From positions 1 through 64,000 of the forward strand of contig NZ_VOBQ01000018.1 in the NCBI RefSeq assembly GCF_007833165.1: a DNA stretch of 64,000 nucleotides, read 5' to 3'. Under the pieces are notes generated by a model, which ran no database searches, had not been told where the DNA came from, and saw only the letters and a list, made by a program, of their open reading frames with translations. Within the stretch, counting starts at the first letter, position 1. Each line of letters opens with the position of its first letter. Both the position numbers and the translations under genes were made by a program. Below, piece by piece: positions 7,725-15,181 of the stretch. Origin of the DNA: Caenimonas sedimenti (GTDB lineage: Bacteria > Pseudomonadota > Gammaproteobacteria > Burkholderiales > Burkholderiaceae_C).

Positions 7725-8765
7725 ATGAAGGTTCTGGGAATCGAATCGTCGTGCGACGAGACGGGGGTGGCCCTGGTGGAGACGCGTCCGGCGGCGGCTC
7801 CCGCATTGCTCGCGCATGCCTTGCACAGCCAGGTGGAGATGCACCAGGCCTACGGCGGCGTGGTGCCGGAGCTGGCGAGCCGTGATCATATCCGTCGCGT
7901 TCTGCCGCTCGCCCAACAGGTGCTCGCGCAGGCCGGTTGCCAGTTGTCCGACGTCGATGTCGTTGCCTACACGCGCGGGCCGGGCCTGGCGGGCGCACTG
8001 CTGGTGGGCGCCGGCGTGGCTTGCGCCCTGGGCGCGGCGCTCGCAAAGCCGGTGCTCGGTGTGCATCACCTCGAAGGGCACCTGCTGTCGCCCTTCCTCA
8101 GCGCCGACCCGCCTGAATTCCCCTTCATCGCCTTGCTGGTCTCCGGCGGCCACACCCAATTGATGCGGGTCGACGGCGTGGGCCGGTACGAAATGCTCGG
8201 GGAGACGATCGACGATGCCGCGGGCGAAGCCTTCGACAAGTCGGCCAAGCTGCTGGGGCTGGGCTATCCGGGCGGGCCCGCGTTGTCACGGCTCGCCCAG
8301 CAGGGGGACCCCACGGCGTTCAAGCTGCCGCGCCCACTGCTGCGAAGTGGCGACCTCGATTTCTCGTTCGCGGGGCTGAAGACGGCGGTGCTCACGCAGG
8401 CGAAAAAGCTGGGGGAGGACCTGGACGAGCGCAAAGCCGACCTGGCGGCGTCGACCGAAGCCGCCATCGTCGAGGTGCTGGTGAAGAAGTCGTTGGCGGC
8501 GCTGGAACGCCAGGGCCTGCACCGCATCGTGGTGGCGGGCGGGGTCGGCGCCAATCGCCTGCTGCGCGAGCAGCTGAATGCCGAATGCGCGAAGCGGGGG
8601 GTGCGCGTGCACTACCCGGAGCTCGACCTGTGCACCGACAACGGCGCCATGATCGCCATGGCGGCGGCGATGCGCATGCAGGCGGGGGTGGAGCGGGCCG
8701 CGCCGCGCTATTCGTTCGACGTCAAGCCGCGCTGGCCGCTCGATGCGCTGAACGCGGCGCCATGA
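7725..8765 (+). CDS. tsaD: tRNA N6-adenosine threonylcarbamoyltransferase TsaD
   Basis: A 346-residue ASKHA-fold enzyme that installs threonylcarbamoyl on A37 of ANN-decoding tRNAs, working with TsaB, TsaE and TsaC. Visible: the N-terminal [15 protein letters not shown] phosphate loop, the metal-binding HHLEGH motif, the SGGHTQL motif and the C-terminal [10 protein letters not shown]. The length is normal. The start at 7725 fits the family N-terminus (MKVLGIESS). No Shine-Dalgarno sequence precedes it, and a TACACT at 7713-7718 would put transcription start almost on the ATG. It is divergent from nasR and convergent with the small heat-shock gene. Confidence 0.95.
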   Translation: MKVLGIESSCDETGVALVETRPAAAPALLAHALHSQVEMHQAYGGVVPELASRDHIRRVLPLAQQVLAQAGCQLSDVDVVAYTRGPGLAGALLVGAGVACALGAALAKPVLGVHHLEGHLLSPFLSADPPEFPFIALLVSGGHTQLMRVDGVGRYEMLGETIDDAAGEAFDKSAKLLGLGYPGGPALSRLAQQGDPTAFKLPRPLLRSGDLDFSFAGLKTAVLTQAKKLGEDLDERKADLAASTEAAIVEVLVKKSLAALERQGLHRIVVAGGVGANRLLREQLNAECAKRGVRVHYPELDLCTDNGAMIAMAAAMRMQAGVERAAPRYSFDVKPRWPLDALNAAP

Positions 8766-8770
8766 AAAAA

Positions 8771-8797
8771 GCCCGCCGGGGTCACCTCCCGGCGGGC
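8771..8797 (-). terminator. Intrinsic terminator between tsaD and hsp20
   Basis: Ten-bp perfect stem GCCCGCCGGG/CCCGGCGGGC with a 7-nt loop. On the minus strand it is followed by six T residues (8765-8770 read in reverse), so it is best suited to end transcription of the Hsp20 gene. It could serve tsaD less efficiently, as no T-run follows on the plus strand. Confidence 0.75.
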
Positions 8798-8812
8798 CTC
8801 GCCCCTGTGCCT

Positions 8813-8882
8813 GTCATGCCGGACCTGATCCGGCATCCATCGGTGCACGCCACCATGGATCCCGGGTCAAGCCCGGGATGAC
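8813..8882. repeat. Type B palindromic doublet (GTCAT...ATGAC)
   Basis: Two hairpins face each other: GTCATGCCGGA...TCCGGCATCCA and TGGATCCCGGG...CCCGGGATGAC, with a short spacer. The same design occurs at 35846-35934 and 38716-38790. Single halves lie inside recB, recC and the WYL remnant. No coding function is seen here. Confidence 0.8.
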
Positions 8883-8898
8883 AGGGAAGGGAGAGCGC

Positions 8899-9267
8899 TT
8901 ACTTGACCTCGATCGTGCGCGCCGTCACCACGGGCTTCTGCTTGCCGAGCGTGAGCGTCAGCACGCCGTTCTCGAGCTTGGCGCTGGTGGCTTCGGCGTC
9001 GATCGCTTCCGGCAGCTCGTAGGCGGCCTTGAACTGGCGCGGGGCGTCGGCCACGGTGCTGATGCGCACCACGGCACCGTCGACTTCCAGCGTCAGCTGC
9101 TCACGGGCCACGCCGGGCACGTCAAGCGACACGGTCCAGGCGGTGTCGTTCTGCTCGAACTTCAGGCCGTGCAGGACGGAGTCGGACAGGAAGCGCTCGA
9201 AGCTGCGGTCGAAGCTGCGGGCGGCGGGAACATAGGCGCGGGTGCGCAGGGCGGGTGCGTAAAACAT
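8899..9267 (-). CDS. Small heat-shock protein, Hsp20/alpha-crystallin family
   Basis: A 122-residue ATP-independent holdase-type chaperone. The alpha-crystallin domain spans about residue 35 to the end, with the characteristic SLDVPGVAREQLTLEV and a beta-strand region ending GVLTLTLGK. The N-terminal arm is short and the C-terminus lacks an obvious IxI tail (it ends ARTIEVK), so oligomer size could be small. Start 9267 has AGGAG nine bases upstream. It is divergent from the binding-protein gene at 9407. No clear sigma-32 promoter could be read in the 139-bp divergent gap. Confidence 0.88.
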   Translation of the reverse strand: MFYAPALRTRAYVPAARSFDRSFERFLSDSVLHGLKFEQNDTAWTVSLDVPGVAREQLTLEVDGAVVRISTVADAPRQFKAAYELPEAIDAEATSAKLENGVLTLTLGKQKPVVTARTIEVK

Positions 9268-9406
9268 GGCATGAACTCCTGTGACGTTAAACGTGAAACG
9301 CTTGGCGGAATCGGTGCCGTTGCGTCCCTTAAACTCCGCGGCTTTCGAAATGATTGCCGCATGGCGCACATCTGCGTGCCCCAGCGGCGTTTTCAAGGGA
9401 AATCCA

Positions 9407-10696
9407 TTGACGAAAAATGTGCGGCGCGGGGTCTTGAAATCGTTGGCGGCAACGCTATGTCTGCCGGCGCTCGCGTGGGCCCAGACGACGGCGCCCGCAT
9501 TGCCGCCGGTGAAGCTGGCCCTGATCGAAAGCCTCTCGGGCTCGTTCGCGAACACCGGCGAGGCCGTGTTCCGCAACCTGGTGTGGGCGGTCGAGCGGGT
9601 CAACCAGCGCGGCGGCGTGAAGACCGCCCAGGGGATGCGCGCACTGCAACTCGATCGGCACGACGGCAAGGGCCAGAACGAGGAAGCGCTGGCCGCGCTG
9701 CGCTCCGCCATCGACGGCGGCGCGCGCGTCATCCTGCAGGGCAATTCGTCCGCCACCGCCGCGGCCCTCATCGACGCGATCGGCAAGCACAACGAACGGG
9801 AGCCTGACAAGCGGGTCGTGTTCCTCAACTACTCCGCCGTCGACCCGATCCTGACCAACGAGAAGTGCAGCTTCTGGCACTTCCGCTTCGACGCGCATGC
9901 CGACATGCGGATGGCGGCGCTGATGCAGGTGCTGAAGGACGACCGCACGGTGCAGTCCGCCTACCTGATCGGGCAGGACTACAGCTTCGGCCAGGCCGTG
10001 CTGCGCGAGGCGAAGCGGCAGCTCGGTGTGCAGCGGCCGGACGTGCAGATCGTGGGTGACGAGCTGCACCCGATGGGCCGTGTGAAGGATTTCCTGCCTT
10101 ACGCGGCAAAGATCAAGGCCAGCGGCGCGCAAGCTGTCGTCACGGGCAACTGGGGCAACGACCTCACCCTGCTGGTGAAGGCGGCGCGAGAGGTGGGCTA
10201 CGACGGCAAGTTCTACACGTTCTACGGCAATGCGCTGGGCGCGCCTGCGGCGATCGCCGATGCGGGCGTCGGCAAGGTGATCGCCGTGGCGGACTGGCTG
10301 CCCAACGTGCAGACCCCGCAGAGCGAGGCCTTCTACCAGGCGTTCCGCCAGCGCTACCCCAAGGCGGCCGACGATTACGTGCACATGCGCATGCAGCTGA
10401 TGATCGAGGCGCTGGCCCAGGGCATCGAGCGGGCCGGCAGCGCGGAGGCAGTGCCGCTGGCGCGGGCGCTGGAGCAGGTGAGCGTGAGCTTCGCCGGCCA
10501 GACCGGCACCATGCGCGCGGCCGACCACCAGTTCCAGCAGCCGCTGGTGGTGGGCGTGATGGAGCGCCAGGGCGCGCCAGGCGTGAAGTTCGACGTGGAG
10601 GGGTCCGGCTACGGCTTCCGCGTCGTGCGGTCGGTGCCGGCCGCCCAGGCGGAATTGCCCCACGCCTGCAAGATGGCGCGCGTCGCGGGACACTAG
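9407..10696 (+). CDS. Periplasmic ABC-type substrate-binding protein, Leu/Ile/Val-binding family
   Basis: A 429-residue protein of the type I periplasmic binding fold (LivJ-like, Peripla_BP_6). A signal peptide follows the chosen TTG start (TKNVRRGVLKSLAATLCLPALAWAQ), and AAGGGA lies seven bases upstream. In-frame ATGs further up would place the signal peptide internally, so TTG is preferred. The body shows ALIESLSGSFANTG and LIGQDYSFGQAV blocks typical of branched-chain amino acid or aromatic-compound receptors. No permease or ATPase genes are beside it. The aminotransferase starts four bases after its stop, so the two are probably cotranscribed. The ligand is unknown. Confidence 0.82.
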   Translation: MTKNVRRGVLKSLAATLCLPALAWAQTTAPALPPVKLALIESLSGSFANTGEAVFRNLVWAVERVNQRGGVKTAQGMRALQLDRHDGKGQNEEALAALRSAIDGGARVILQGNSSATAAALIDAIGKHNEREPDKRVVFLNYSAVDPILTNEKCSFWHFRFDAHADMRMAALMQVLKDDRTVQSAYLIGQDYSFGQAVLREAKRQLGVQRPDVQIVGDELHPMGRVKDFLPYAAKIKASGAQAVVTGNWGNDLTLLVKAAREVGYDGKFYTFYGNALGAPAAIADAGVGKVIAVADWLPNVQTPQSEAFYQAFRQRYPKAADDYVHMRMQLMIEALAQGIERAGSAEAVPLARALEQVSVSFAGQTGTMRAADHQFQQPLVVGVMERQGAPGVKFDVEGSGYGFRVVRSVPAAQAELPHACKMARVAGH

Positions 10697-10700
10697 GACC

Positions 10701-11867
10701 ATGCGCCAAGCCGTCCTCGACCTCGAAGCCTCCCAGATCCGCGAAGTCGCCAACGCCGGGATCGGACGCAGCGATGTGCTGCCGTTCTGGTTCGGCGAAA
10801 GCGATGAAGTCACGCCGGAATTCATCCGTGAAGCCGCGATCGACTCGCTGCGCCGTGGCGAGACCTTCTATGCGCACAACCTCGGGCTGCCCGAACTGCG
10901 AGGCGCCATCGCCGCGTACACGTCGCGTCTGCACAAAGCGGTGGACGTGGAGCGCATCGCGGTCACTTCCGGCGGCGTCAACGCGCTGATGCTGGCCGTG
11001 CAGGCGCTGGTGGACGCGGGCGACGAGGTGGTCGCGGTGACGCCCGTCTGGCCCAACCTCACGGCCCAGCCGCGCATCCTCGGCGCGAAGCTGCGCTGCC
11101 TGCCGCTGCGGCCCGAGGGCGGCGCCTGGAAGCTCGATCTGCAGGCCCTGCTGGACGCCATCACGCCGGCGACGAAGCTGCTGATCGTCAATGCGCCCAA
11201 CAACCCCACCGGCTGGACGCTCACTGCCGGCGAACAGCAGGCCATCCTGGCGCATTGCCGCAAGACGGGCACCTGGATCCTGGCCGACGAGGTCTACGAG
11301 CGGCTGTACTACGCGCCCAGCGCCAACGGCTGCGCCCCGAGCTTTCTGGACGCGGCCGAGCCGGACGACCGGCTGGTGGTGGCCCACAGCTTTTCCAAGA
11401 GCTTCCTGATGACCGGCTGGCGGCTGGGCTGGCTGGTGATGCCGCCCGCCATGACGGAGCACATGGGCAAGCTGATCGAGTTCAACACCTCCTGCGCACC
11501 GGTGTTTGCCCAGCGGGCCGCCCAGCTGGCGATGGAGCGCACGGATGAGGTCACGCCGCGCGTGGTGGCTCACCTGAAGGCTTGCCGCGACACCCTGGCG
11601 CCGCTGCTCCAGGCCATCCCAGGGGTCGCCCTGACGCCGGCCGATGGGGGCATGTACTGCTTCTTCAAGCTCGACGGTTTCGGCGATTCGCTGGGGCTGG
11701 CCAAGCGGCTGGTGGCCGAGGCGGGCATCGGGCTGGCGCCGGGGACCGCCTTTGCGCCGGAGGCGCAGGGATGGCTGCGGTGGTGCTTCGCCTCCAAGGA
11801 CCTGGGGCGGCTGCGGCAGGGGGCGGACCGGCTGGCTTCGTGGCTGGATTCCTCGCCCAGGCTATAA
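10701..11867 (+). CDS. PLP-dependent class I/II aminotransferase
   Basis: A 388-residue fold-type I aminotransferase of the aspartate/tyrosine aminotransferase family. NAPNNPTG (substrate and cofactor Asn), DEVYERLYY and the Schiff-base lysine K233 in SFSKSFLMTGWRLGW are all present, and a C-terminal Arg region is visible. The likely role is transfer of an amino group between an amino acid and 2-oxoglutarate or a similar acceptor; the substrate cannot be read from sequence. It forms a pair with the upstream binding protein. Its TAA stop lies inside a perfect TATAAT hexamer (11863-11868), and the group II intron starts 12 bp later. Confidence 0.87.
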   Translation: MRQAVLDLEASQIREVANAGIGRSDVLPFWFGESDEVTPEFIREAAIDSLRRGETFYAHNLGLPELRGAIAAYTSRLHKAVDVERIAVTSGGVNALMLAVQALVDAGDEVVAVTPVWPNLTAQPRILGAKLRCLPLRPEGGAWKLDLQALLDAITPATKLLIVNAPNNPTGWTLTAGEQQAILAHCRKTGTWILADEVYERLYYAPSANGCAPSFLDAAEPDDRLVVAHSFSKSFLMTGWRLGWLVMPPAMTEHMGKLIEFNTSCAPVFAQRAAQLAMERTDEVTPRVVAHLKACRDTLAPLLQAIPGVALTPADGGMYCFFKLDGFGDSLGLAKRLVAEAGIGLAPGTAFAPEAQGWLRWCFASKDLGRLRQGADRLASWLDSSPRL

Positions 11868-11868
11868 T
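11863..11868 (+). promoter_or_regulatory. rpsO: Candidate -10 box (TATAAT) upstream of intron and rpsO
   Basis: A perfect TATAAT overlaps the aminotransferase stop. The -35 region is poor (TGGCTG at 11841 with a 16-bp spacer is the best available). If used, transcription would begin around 11875, only a few bases before the group II intron, so the exon 1 contact sequence would be incomplete in that RNA. Readthrough from upstream may therefore matter for splicing. Confidence 0.4.
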
Positions 11869-12804
11869 CCCCAGGTTCGTGCGACACGTGTCGCTGATCG
11901 CAGGTCATGTGCCTGCCACTAAAGAGGCTCCCGGAACCGGCTGGTTCCAGAAGCTGCCGGGTGCAAGACCCGGCCTATCAAGTGCTTCGCATCCTTCGGG
12001 AAGCGAACCGACGGAAAACCCGAGGTACAACCTTGGACGGACCGTGGGACGTACACGCCGCATGCTTTTCGCATGACCGGCTTCGATAGTCCGATGAGCG
12101 AAAGCTCTCAACTACCTTGACAGCTTCAACTGCGCCTCCGGCGTGGCTGTGCGCTGTCCTGCCGTACAACCGGCAGTCACCTACGTTGGCATGCAGCCTT
12201 GGTAACGAGACTGTGTGAAGCCCAACTGACAATGTACTCCCCGCGCAAGCGGCGGTGCCCACCCGCGAGGGGGAGCACCGGATACTGCCAGCACGCGGCG
12301 GTTGAGGGGGCTAGGTGAGTTCTGCATGGGTAAGCTAACTGAATCATCGTTCGAATCCGGGTAAGGATTGACTGGCCAAAGTTGCTGTTAGGCCAGAGCC
12401 AAAAGGCAAGCTGTCGGATGCGCCTGTGGACCATGGGTGCACGTTGTTGAAGTACAGCCCCGGAAAAGATGAACCCTAAACAGATAGTCGGCGCGGCAAC
12501 GCGTCGTCGGTAGATGAGGGAACGTGGTAAGCCCCACCATCCGCCTGCACACCTCGGTGCGCGGGCAGGGAAGCCGCAAGGCGACCTGTTGGATGAGGGG
12601 GTATGGGACTGTGGAAAAAGCGAATGGCTGCCTGTAATGGGTGGCATAGGGGTTCAATATTTGCCCTGACGCGAAAGCGTGCTGACTTCCACGCGGTGCA
12701 ACCGTCGCTAGACGGCTGCAAGAGTTCAACCGAGCCCCGAAGGGATGCATTCGTCCCTTCGGGGACAGGTGCGTCCTCGAAGGATCAACTCCAACGAGGA
12801 AAGC

Positions 12805-14511
12805 ATGAGAACAATCATCGGCAACGATGACGCTGCATCCTCACGCGAACCGCAAGACTGGCATGCCATTGATTGGCGGCTTGTCGAGCGGAACGTGCGA
12901 ACAACGCAGCGACGCATAGCGAAGGCTACGCAGGAATGCGATTGGCGCCGGGTGAAAGCCCTGCAACGGTCGCTAACCCACTCGTTCTCCGCCAGGGCAC
13001 TGGCGGTGCGGCGAGTGACGGAAAACCAAGGCAAGCGAACGGCAGGGGTCGATCGCGCGCTCTGGGACACGCCTGACCTGAAATGGAAGGCTGTCAGCCG
13101 GTTGAAGCAGCAAAGGGGATATAGGCCAATGCCACTGCGGCGTGTCTACATCCCCAAGTCGAACGGGAAGGAACGCCCGCTGGGTATTCCGACCATGTTC
13201 GACCGGGCCATGCAGGCTCTCCACCTGCTTGGTCTTGAGCCAGTGGCTGAGTCGACGAGTGATCCGAACTCATACGGGTTCCGGAAAAATCGCTCGACGG
13301 CAGATGCCATGAGCCAGATATTCGTTTGCATGTCCCAGAAGGCTTCGGCCCGCTGGGTACTGGAGGCGGACATCGAAGGCTGCTTTGACCACATCAACCA
13401 CGACTGGCTGGTGAGTCAAGTTCGCATGAACAAGACGATCCTGCAACGATGGTTGAAGGCCGGGGTGGTCCACAAGGGCCAGCTGACACCGACCGATGAG
13501 GGGACGCCGCAAGGCGGCATCATCTCGCCGACGTTGGCGAATGTGACTTTGAATGGGCTGGAATCCGAACTGGCGGCGTATCTCGATGCGAAGCTGAAGA
13601 AGACGAAAGCCGCGAAGCTGAAAATCAATGTGATCCGGTACGCCGACGATTTCGTCGTGACGGGCATCTCGAAAGAGGTTCTCGAAACTGAAGTCAGGCC
13701 GTGGATAGAAGCATTCCTCGCAAAACGGGGTTTGCGGCTGTCGCCGGAAAAGACTCGCGTCACGCACATTGATGACGGTTTCGACTTCCTTGGGTGGAAC
13801 TTCCGCAAATACCGCGGGACGATGCTCATCAAGCCGAGTCGCAAGAACGTGAGAGCGTTCTACGCCAAGGTGGCGGAAGTCATCAAGTCGCACCGGATGG
13901 TGAAACAGGTAGTCCTGATCGAGAAGCTGAATCCGATCCTTCGGGGTTGGGCTCAGTACCACCACCCGGTGGTCGCGAAAGACGCGTTCAGCAGATTGGA
14001 TTCGCTGATTCATTGGCGGCTACAACGCTGGGCGCGGCGGCGGCATCCTCAGAAAAGTCGAAAGTGGTGCTATTCGAAGTACTGGAAGCATCTGGACGAC
14101 CGGGAAGAGTTTGCTGCTGCTCGTCAGTCGAAAGATGGAACATGGCAACTGGTGCGGCTGAATCCGCTTGCGGACACAGCCATCACCCGGCATTTGAAGG
14201 TCAAAGGGGACTACAACCCCTTTGACCCGAAGTGGGAGGTCTACGGCGAAGAACTGCGCGGAAAACGCATGCTGCAAAGCATCGGCTACCGCAAGGAGCT
14301 TCGCTCGCTGTACCTCTCCCAGTCGGGCAACTGCGCGTTATGTGGCACGGCCATCACCCGGGAAACCGGGTGGCACGACCACCATATCGACCGACGAGTG
14401 GATGGCGGGTCTGACCTGCTGTCCAACCGGGTGCTCATGCATCCGGTCTGTCATGGCCGCCTGCACGCGGAACGGTTATCCGTGGCAAAGCCGGTCCCGA
14501 AAGGGACTTAG
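12805..14511 (+). CDS. ltrA: Group II intron reverse transcriptase/maturase with HNH endonuclease
   Basis: A 568-residue intron-encoded protein. Order: RT domain (RPLGIPTMFDRAMQ, EGTPQGGIISPTLANV, catalytic YADD at 279-282), maturase X domain (NPILRGWAQYHH, about residue 370 onward), a basic DNA-binding stretch, and an HNH endonuclease at about 505-555 with C510xxC513, DHHIDRRVDGG and a final CHGRLH. All catalytic motifs are intact, so splicing and retrohoming should be possible. Start 12805 has GAGGA five bases upstream; an earlier in-frame Met at 12745 lacks one. It is encoded in domain IV and on the same strand as rpsO. Confidence 0.93.
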   Translation: MRTIIGNDDAASSREPQDWHAIDWRLVERNVRTTQRRIAKATQECDWRRVKALQRSLTHSFSARALAVRRVTENQGKRTAGVDRALWDTPDLKWKAVSRLKQQRGYRPMPLRRVYIPKSNGKERPLGIPTMFDRAMQALHLLGLEPVAESTSDPNSYGFRKNRSTADAMSQIFVCMSQKASARWVLEADIEGCFDHINHDWLVSQVRMNKTILQRWLKAGVVHKGQLTPTDEGTPQGGIISPTLANVTLNGLESELAAYLDAKLKKTKAAKLKINVIRYADDFVVTGISKEVLETEVRPWIEAFLAKRGLRLSPEKTRVTHIDDGFDFLGWNFRKYRGTMLIKPSRKNVRAFYAKVAEVIKSHRMVKQVVLIEKLNPILRGWAQYHHPVVAKDAFSRLDSLIHWRLQRWARRRHPQKSRKWCYSKYWKHLDDREEFAAARQSKDGTWQLVRLNPLADTAITRHLKVKGDYNPFDPKWEVYGEELRGKRMLQSIGYRKELRSLYLSQSGNCALCGTAITRETGWHDHHIDRRVDGGSDLLSNRVLMHPVCHGRLHAERLSVAKPVPKGT

Positions 14512-14580
14512 GGCGCCCCCTGGCACTTTGGAGTAGAATTCCAAGGTTCTGCCAAATGTAGGGGGCACATAGTTGTGCTT

Positions 14581-14616
14581 GAGCCGGATGCGGTGAAAGT
14601 CGCAAGTCCGGTTCTT
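14581..14616 (+). ncRNA. Group II intron domain V
   Basis: A hairpin starting GAGCCGGATGCGG and closing AAGTCCGGTTCTT, with a GAAAGTC internal loop. It has the size, terminal GCAA-like loop and 5' AGC triad expected of domain V, the catalytic core of the ribozyme. It places the intron 3' end 35-40 bp downstream. Confidence 0.85.
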
Positions 14617-14737
14617 AGGGGGGAATGGTCCAGAAATGGGCTGTTCCTACCCTCCTGCCATTTGTAGTACGGCAGATCGCACGTTGGGCCGCAGTTCCGG
14701 CAGCCCATCGCAAGTCAACAATCATCAAGGACACCCC

Positions 14738-15001
14738 ATGACCGCCATCAACAAGGCCGAGGTCGTCGCCGCCCATTCCCGCGGCGCCAAGGACACCGGC
14801 AGCCCCGAAGTTCAGGTCGCGCTGCTGACCGCCCGCATCAACGAACTCACCCCGCACTTCAAGACGCACGCCAAGGACCACCACGGCCGCCGCGGCCTGC
14901 TGCGCATGGTGAACCGCCGCAAGAGCCTGCTCACGTACCTGAAGAACACGGACGCCGAGCGCTACACGGCCCTGATCGGCAAGCTGGGCCTGCGCAAGTA
15001 A
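14738..15001 (+). CDS. rpsO: 30S ribosomal protein S15
   Basis: An 87-residue S15 of normal length that binds the central domain of 16S rRNA early in 30S assembly. The [18 protein letters not shown] and [21 protein letters not shown] blocks are diagnostic. The start at 14738 is preceded by AAGGA. In E. coli S15 represses its own translation and rpsO lies next to pnp, as here. The leader is occupied by the group II intron just upstream, so expression must cope with 2.8 kb of intron RNA unless a promoter exists in the 80 bp after the intron. Confidence 0.97.
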   Translation: MTAINKAEVVAAHSRGAKDTGSPEVQVALLTARINELTPHFKTHAKDHHGRRGLLRMVNRRKSLLTYLKNTDAERYTALIGKLGLRK

Positions 15002-15022
15002 GAGCGCATCACGAATTGCATG

Positions 15023-15058
15023 GCGCCTGAGACGGTTCAAGACTGGCTCAGGCGCTTT
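15023..15058 (+). terminator. rpsO-pnp intergenic terminator or attenuator
   Basis: A nine-bp perfect stem GCGCCTGAG/CTCAGGCGC with a 15-nt loop, followed by TTT. It lies 22 bp after the rpsO stop. The short U-run suggests partial termination, which would still allow transcription into pnp. Confidence 0.6.
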
Positions 15059-15096
15059 GCACTTTCAACGAGGCTGGAAACGAATACGCGCTGTGT

Positions 15097-15131
15097 CATT
15101 CCACAAGGGTCCTGAGGGCCTTTCTGGAATG
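15097..15131 (+). promoter_or_regulatory. pnp: pnp leader hairpin
   Basis: CATTCCA/TGGAATG form an outer stem and AAGG/CCTT an inner stem, about 50 bp before the pnp start. A double-stranded leader at this spot resembles the RNase III target through which enterobacterial PNPase limits its own synthesis. Function here is inferred from position and shape only. Confidence 0.45.
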
Positions 15132-15181
15132 GCATCGTGTTCGAGCTCGGCCTCCTCGTCACACAACAAGGAGAACAGAAC

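Larger units (their letters stand above)
11879..14656 (+). mobile_element. Group II intron with intron-encoded protein, in the rpsO leader
   Basis: The 5' end is GTGCGACACG, matching the GUGYG rule. Domains I-III occupy 11879-12804 with no gene of their own. Domain IV holds the reverse transcriptase, domain V is at 14581-14616, and domain VI follows with stem GGAAT/GTTCC and a bulged A near 14649. The 3' boundary is uncertain by several bases (14650-14657). The last six bases before the intron (AGGTTC) could pair five of six with GAACCC at 12471-12476, a candidate EBS1. The right flank leads directly to rpsO. Confidence 0.85.

Noticed and set aside
8813-8882. Palindromic repeats as a possible CRISPR array
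   Set aside because: Copies are scattered kilobases apart, vary in stem sequence and have no cas genes nearby.
12745-12804. Upstream Met (12745) as start of the intron reverse transcriptase
   Set aside because: It has no ribosome-binding site and the added residues are basic noise; GAGGA precedes the Met at 12805.
11879-12804. Small open frames in the 926-bp stretch before the reverse transcriptase
   Set aside because: This stretch is structured intron RNA (domains I-III); the frames lack ribosome-binding sites and family features.
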